From NCBI GenBank assembly GCA_958496175.1, contig OY292275.1, positions 53,025,701 through 53,089,700 on the forward strand: a stretch of DNA of 64,000 nucleotides. Reading direction: 5' to 3'. Position numbers and translations under genes: made by a program. The stretch comes from Sisyra terminalis. Lineage: Eukaryota > Arthropoda > Insecta > Neuroptera > Sisyridae. A model generated the notes under the pieces. The model was not told the origin of the DNA. It worked only from the letters and a program-made list of their open reading frames with translations, and did no database searches. Each line of letters starts with the position of its first letter. Position 1 is the stretch's first letter. Below are positions 58,511 to 64,000 of this stretch, in pieces.

Positions 58511-61500
58511 TGCATTTAGTGGCTAGATCCTTGGGAATCAATAACGGGAAGTTAACGAGGTGTAAATGCATGGGCAAAATTTGCACTGAAAATCATCATT
58601 TTCGAGGGGGCACATTTCCTTATAAGGACATATTTTATTAACGGATTATTAAACAATGTTCTTTCGTCATTTTTAATGTGAAAAAATTTTTGTCCTGTGT
58701 GCAAAAGAACACCCGCAATATCGTTTCAAAGTTTCAAAAAGGACAATTTTCAAGTGCACAAAAAGGATATAAGGAATGGATATTTTCACTGAAATTGAAC
58801 ACAATATTTAAGGCTGAATCATCCTTAACGTAACTGCATTAAAAGAATTTGCATTTAGTGGCTAGATCCTTGGGAATCAATAACGGGAAGTTAACGAGGT
58901 GTAAATGCATGGACCAAATTTGCACTGAAAATCATCATTTTCGAGGGGGCACTTTTCCTTATAAAGACATATTTTATAAACGGATTATTAAACAATGTTC
59001 TTTCGTCATTTTTAATGTGAAAAAATTGTTGTCCTGTGTGCAAAAGAACACCCGCAATATCGTTTCAAAGTTTCAAAAAGGACAATTTTCAAGTGCACAA
59101 AAAGGATATAAGGAATGGTTATTTTCACTGAAATTGAACACAGTATTTAAGGCTGAATCATCCTTAACGTAACTGCATTAAAAGAATTTGCATTTAGTGG
59201 CTAGATCCTTGGGAATCAATAACGGGAAGTTAACGAGGTGTAAATGCATGGGCAAAATTTGCACTGAAATTCATTATTTTCGAGGGGGCACTTCTCCTTA
59301 TAAGGACATATTTTATAAACGGATTATTAAACAATGTTCTTTCGTCATTTTTCATGTGAAAAAATTTTTGTCCTGTGTGCAAAAGAACACCCGCAATATC
59401 GTTTCAAAGTTTCAAAAAGGACAATTTTCAAGTGCACAAAAAGGATATAAGGAATGGTTATTTTCACTGAAATTGAACACAGTATTTTAGGCTGAATCAT
59501 CCTTAACGTAACTGCATTAAAAGAATTTGCATTTAGTGGCTAGATCCTTGGGAATCAATAACGGGAAGTTAACGAGGTGTAAATGCATGGGCAAAATTTG
59601 CACTAAAATTCGTCATTTTCGAGGGGGCACTTCTCCTTATAAGGACATATTTTATTAACGGATTATTAAACAATGCCCTTTCGTGATATGTAATGTGAAA
59701 AATTTTTGTCCTGTGTGCAAAAGAACACCCGCAATATCGTTTCAAAGTTTCAAAAAGGACAATTTTCAAGTGCACAAAAAGGATATAAGGAATGGATATT
59801 TTCACTGAAATTGAACACAATATTTAAGGCTGAATCATCCTTAACGTAACTGCATTAAAAGAATTTGCATTTAGTGGCTAGATCCTTGGGAATCAATAAC
59901 GGGAAGTTAACGAGGTGTAAATGCATGGGCAAAATTTGCACTGAAATTCATCATTTTCGAGGGGGCCCTTCTCCTTATAAGGACATATTTTATAAACGGA
60001 TTATTAAACAATGTTCTTTCGTCATTTTTCATGTGAAAAAATTTTTGTCCTGTGTGCAAAAGAACACCCGCAATATCGTTTCAAAGTTTCAAAAAGGACA
60101 ATTTTCAAGTGCATAAAAAGGATATAAGGAATGGTTATTTTCACTGAAATTGAACACAGTATTTTAGGCTGAATCATCCTTAACGTAACTGCATTAAAAG
60201 AATTTGCATTTAGTGGCTAGATCCTTGGGAATCAATAACGGGAAGTTAACGAGGTGTAAATGCATGGGCAAAATTTGCACTAAAATTCGTCATTTTCGAG
60301 GGGGCACTTCTCCTTATAAGGACATATTTTATAAACGGATTATTAAACAATGTTCTTTCGTCATTTTTCATGTGAAAAAATTTTTGTCCTGTGTGCAAAA
60401 GAACACCCGCAATATCGTTTCAAAGTTTCAAAAAGGACAATTTTCAAGTGCACAAAAAGGATATAAGGAATGGTTATTTTCACTGAAATTGAACACAGTA
60501 TTTTAGGCTGAATCATCCTTAACGTAACTGCATTAAAAGAATTTGCATTTAGTGGCTAGATCCTTGGGAATCAATAACGGGAAGTTAACGAGGTGTAAAT
60601 GCATGGGCAAAATTTGCACTGAAAATCATCATTTTCGAGGGGGCACATTTCCTTATAAGGACATATTTTATTAACGGATTATTAAACAATGTTCTTTCGT
60701 CATTTTTAATGTGAAAAAATTTTTGTCCTGTGTGCAAAAGAACACCCGCAATATCGTTTCAAAGTTTCAAAAAGGACAATTTTCAAGTGCACAAAAAGGA
60801 TATAAGGAATGGATATTTTCACTGAAATTGAACACAATATTTAAGGCTGAATCATCCTTAACGTAACTGCATTAAAAGAATTTGCATTTAGTGGCTAGAT
60901 CCTTGGGAATCAATAACGGGAAGTTAACGAGGTGTAAATGCATGGACCAAATTTGCACTGAAAATCATCATTTTCGAGGGGGCACTTTTCCTTATAAAGA
61001 CATATTTTATAAACGGATTATTAAACAATGTTCTTTCGTCATTTTTAATGTGAAAAAATTGTTGTCCTGTGTGCAAAAGAACACCCGCAATATCGTTTCA
61101 AAGTTTCAAAAAGGACAATTTTCAAGTGCACAAAAAGGATATAAGGAATGGTTATTTTCACTGAAATTGAACACAGTATTTAAGGCTGAATCATCCTTAA
61201 CGTAACTGCATTAAAAGAATTTGCATTTAGTGGCTAGATCCTTGGGAATCAATAACGGGAAGTTAACGAGGTGTAAATGCATGGGCAAAATTTGCACTGA
61301 AATTCATTATTTTCGAGGGGGCACTTCTCCTTATAAGGACATATTTTATAAACGGATTATTAAACAATGTTCTTTCGTCATTTTTCATGTGAAAAAATTT
61401 TTGTCCTGTGTGCAAAAGAACACCCGCAATATCGTTTCAAAGTTTCAAAAAGGACAATTTTCAAGTGCACAAAAAGGATATAAGGAATGGTTATTTTCAC

Positions 61501-63592
61501 TGAAATTGAACACAGTATTTTAGGCTGAATCATCCTTAACGTAACTGCATTAAAAGAATTTGCATTTAGTGGCTAGATCCTTGGGAATCAATAACGGGAA
61601 GTTAACGAGGTGTAAATGCATGGGCAAAATTTGCACTAAAATTCGTCATTTTCGAGGGGGCACTTCTCCTTATAAGGACATATTTTATTAACGGATTATT
61701 AAACAATGCCCTTTCGTGATATGTAATGTGAAAAATTTTTGTCCTGTGTGCAAAAGAACACCCGCAATATCGTTTCAAAGTTTCAAAAAGGACAATTTTC
61801 AAGTGCACAAAAAGGATATAAGGAATGGATATTTTCACTGAAATTGAACACAATATTTAAGGCTGAATCATCCTTAACGTAACTGCATTAAAAGAATTTG
61901 CATTTAGTGGCTAGATCCTTGGGAATCAATAACGGGAAGTTAACGAGGTGTAAATGCATGGGCAAAATTTGCACTGAAATTCATCATTTTCGAGGGGGCC
62001 CTTCTCCTTATAAGGACATATTTTATAAACGGATTATTAAACAATGTTCTTTCGTCATTTTTCATGTGAAAAAATTTTTGTCCTGTGTGCAAAAGAACAC
62101 CCGCAATATCGTTTCAAAGTTTCAAAAAGGACAATTTTCAAGTGCATAAAAAGGATATAAGGAATGGTTATTTTCACTGAAATTGAACACAGTATTTTAG
62201 GCTGAATCATCCTTAACGTAACTGCATTAAAAGAATTTGCATTTAGTGGCTAGATCCTTGGGAATCAATAACGGGAAGTTAACGAGGTGTAAATGCATGG
62301 GCAAAATTTGCACTGAAATTCATTATTTTCGAGGGGGCACTTCTCCTTATAAGGACATATTTTATAAACGGATTATTAAACAATGTTCTTTCGTCATTTT
62401 TCATGTGAAAAAATTTTTGTCCTGTGTGCAAAAGAACACCCGCAATATCGTTTCAAAGTTTCAAAAAGGACAATTTTCAAGTGCACAAACAGGATATAAG
62501 GAATGGTTATTTTCACTGAAATTGAACACAGTATTTTAGGCTGAATCATCCTTAACGTAACTGCATTAAAAGAATTTGCATTTAGTGGCTAGATCCTTGG
62601 GAATCAATAACGGGAAGTTAACGAGGTGTAAATGCATGGGCAAAATTTGCACTAAAATTCGTCATTTTCGAGGGGGCACTTCTCCTTATAAGGACATATT
62701 TTATTAACGGATTATTAAACAATGCCCTTTCGTGATATGTAATGTGAAAAATTTTTGTCCTGTGTGCAAAAGAACACCCGCAATATCGTTTCAAAGTTTC
62801 AAAAAGGACAATTTTCAAGTGCACAAAAAGGATATAAGGAATGGATATTTTCACTGAAATTGAACACAATATTTAAGGCTGAATCATCCTTAACGTAACT
62901 GCATTAAAAGAATTTGCATTTAGTGGCTAGATCCTTGGGAATCAATAACGGGAAGTTAACGAGGTGTAAATGCATGGGCAAAATTTGCACTGAAATTCAT
63001 TATTTTCGAGGGGGCACTTCTCCTTATAAGGACATATTTTATTAACGGATTATTAAACAATGCCCTTTCGTGATATGTAATGTGAAAAATTTTTTGTCCT
63101 GTGTGCAAAAGAACACCCGCAATATCGTTTCAAAGTTTCAAAAAGGACAATTTTCAAGTGCACAAAAAGGATATAAGGAATGGTTATTTTCACTGAAATT
63201 GAACACAATATTTAAGGCTGAATCATCCTTAACGTAACTGCATTAAAAGAATTTGCATTTAGTGGCTAGATCGTTGGGAATCAATAACGGGAAGTTAACG
63301 AGGTGTAAATGCATGGGCAAAATTTGCACTGAAATTCGTCATTTTCGAGGGGGCACTTCTCCTTATAAGGACATATTTTATAAACGGATTATTAAACAAT
63401 GTTCTTTCGTCATTTTTCATGAGAAAAAATTTTTGTCCTGTGTGCAAAAGAACACCCGCAATATCGTTTCAAAGTTTCAAAAAGGACAATTTTCAAGTGC
63501 ACAAAAAGGATATAAGGAATGGTTATTTTCACTGAAATTGAACACAGTATTTTAGGCTGAATCATCCTTAACGTAACTGCATTAAAAGAATT
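58510..63592 (+). repeat. Higher-order repeat zone: 6- and 3-monomer blocks
   Basis: 58849/60882, 59188/61221, 59527/61560 and 59865/61898 are 2,033 bases apart (six monomers) and share rare states: AAAATTGTTGTCC, CACTAAAATTCG, GGGGGCCCTTCT. Then 61221-61898 restarts three monomers later at 62237-62914. Shorter, more recent amplification steps are therefore nested next to the longer blocks. Confidence 0.82.
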
Positions 63593-64000
63593 TGCATTTA
63601 GTGGCTAGATCCTTGGGAATCAATAACGGGAAGTTAACGAGGTGTAAATGCATGGGCAAAATATGCACTGAAATTCCTCATTTTCGAGGGGGCACTTCTC
63701 CTTATAAGGACATATTTTATTAACGGATTATTAAACAATGCCCTTTCGTGATATGTAATGTGAAAAATTTTTTGTCCTGTGTGCAAAAGAACACCCGCAA
63801 TATCGTTTCAAAGTTTCAAAAAGGACAATTTTCAAGTGCACAAAAAGGATATAAGGAATGGTTATTTTCACTGAAATTGAACAAAATATTTAAGGCTGAA
63901 TCATCCTTAACGTAACTGCATTAAAAGAATTTGCATTTAGTGGCTAGATCCTTGGGAATCAATAACGGGAAGTTAACGAGGTGTAAATGCATGGACCAAA

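Larger units (their letters stand above)
42981..64000 (+). repeat. 339-bp satellite array (about 62 monomers, continues past the window)
   Basis: Head-to-tail monomers of 338-339 bp, from about 42981 to the right edge (monomer starts at about 43262, 43601, 43940, 44279, 44618 ... 63931). Each contains GGCTAGATCCTTGGGAATC, TTTTCGAGGGGGCAC, CCTTATAAGGACATATTTTAT, TTTTTGTCCTGTGTGC, AACACCCGCAATATCG and ATCCTTAACGTAACTGC. Variation between monomers is low, from a handful of alternative states. 339 bp is close to two nucleosome repeats and common for satellites. The open frames inside are by-products (see rejected). Confidence 0.97.

Noticed and set aside
43262..64000. Repeated 83-107-codon open frames in the satellite (MHLVARSLGINNGK...)
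   Set aside because: They arise because 339 is a multiple of three and the monomers are nearly identical. Many monomers carry TAA in the middle (TTTTATTAACGG state) or frameshifting one-base indels, so the frame is not maintained. No known domain is visible.
42981..64000. CENP-B box in the satellite monomer
   Set aside because: Only the CGGG part of the consensus is matched (AATAACGGGAAG); the TTCG and central A positions fail.

Overview
The window is animal nuclear DNA, most likely from an insect (possibly a beetle, which I cannot prove). It is AT-rich. Two genes are split by 54-65 bp introns, the window holds many short inverted-repeat transposons, and about a third of it is satellite DNA.

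Layout. (1) Bases 2-29541, + strand: the 3' fifteen coding exons of a MYT1/MYT1L/ST18-family CCHHC zinc-finger transcription factor. Joined, the exons give 3,750 in-frame bases, i.e. 1,249 residues and a stop. In order they encode an S/T/P-rich region, fingers 1-2, a long low-complexity region, fingers 3-6, and the C-terminal coiled-coil MYT1 domain. The gene's 5' end lies outside the window. Its large introns hold a diverged tandem array, MITEs, two fold-back elements and a LINE fragment. (2) Bases 30603-33421, - strand, tail-to-tail with gene 1: a complete three-exon PBK/TOPK-like mitotic kinase of 323 residues, with two copies of a tRNA-derived SINE in its second intron. (3) Bases 34241-64000: one large mirror-symmetric structure. 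About 0.9 kb of decayed satellite in reverse orientation is followed by a 3.9 kb arm, a 59-bp spacer, the reverse-complement arm of 3.9 kb, and then about 62 head-to-tail monomers of a 339-bp satellite that run off the right edge of the window.

The two genes show no functional link beyond being neighbours. Region 3 is the unusual part. It resembles a giant fold-back element whose outer ends are satellite. One end carries about three decayed monomers. The other has expanded to more than 21 kb with nested higher-order periodicity: blocks of 21 and 24 monomers, then 6- and 3-monomer blocks. The second noteworthy signal is in the first large intron. Six copies of a hammerhead-ribozyme-like core (CTGANGA, a hairpin, GAAA) occur in four unrelated sequence backgrounds, and the hairpin stems differ in sequence but remain complementary.
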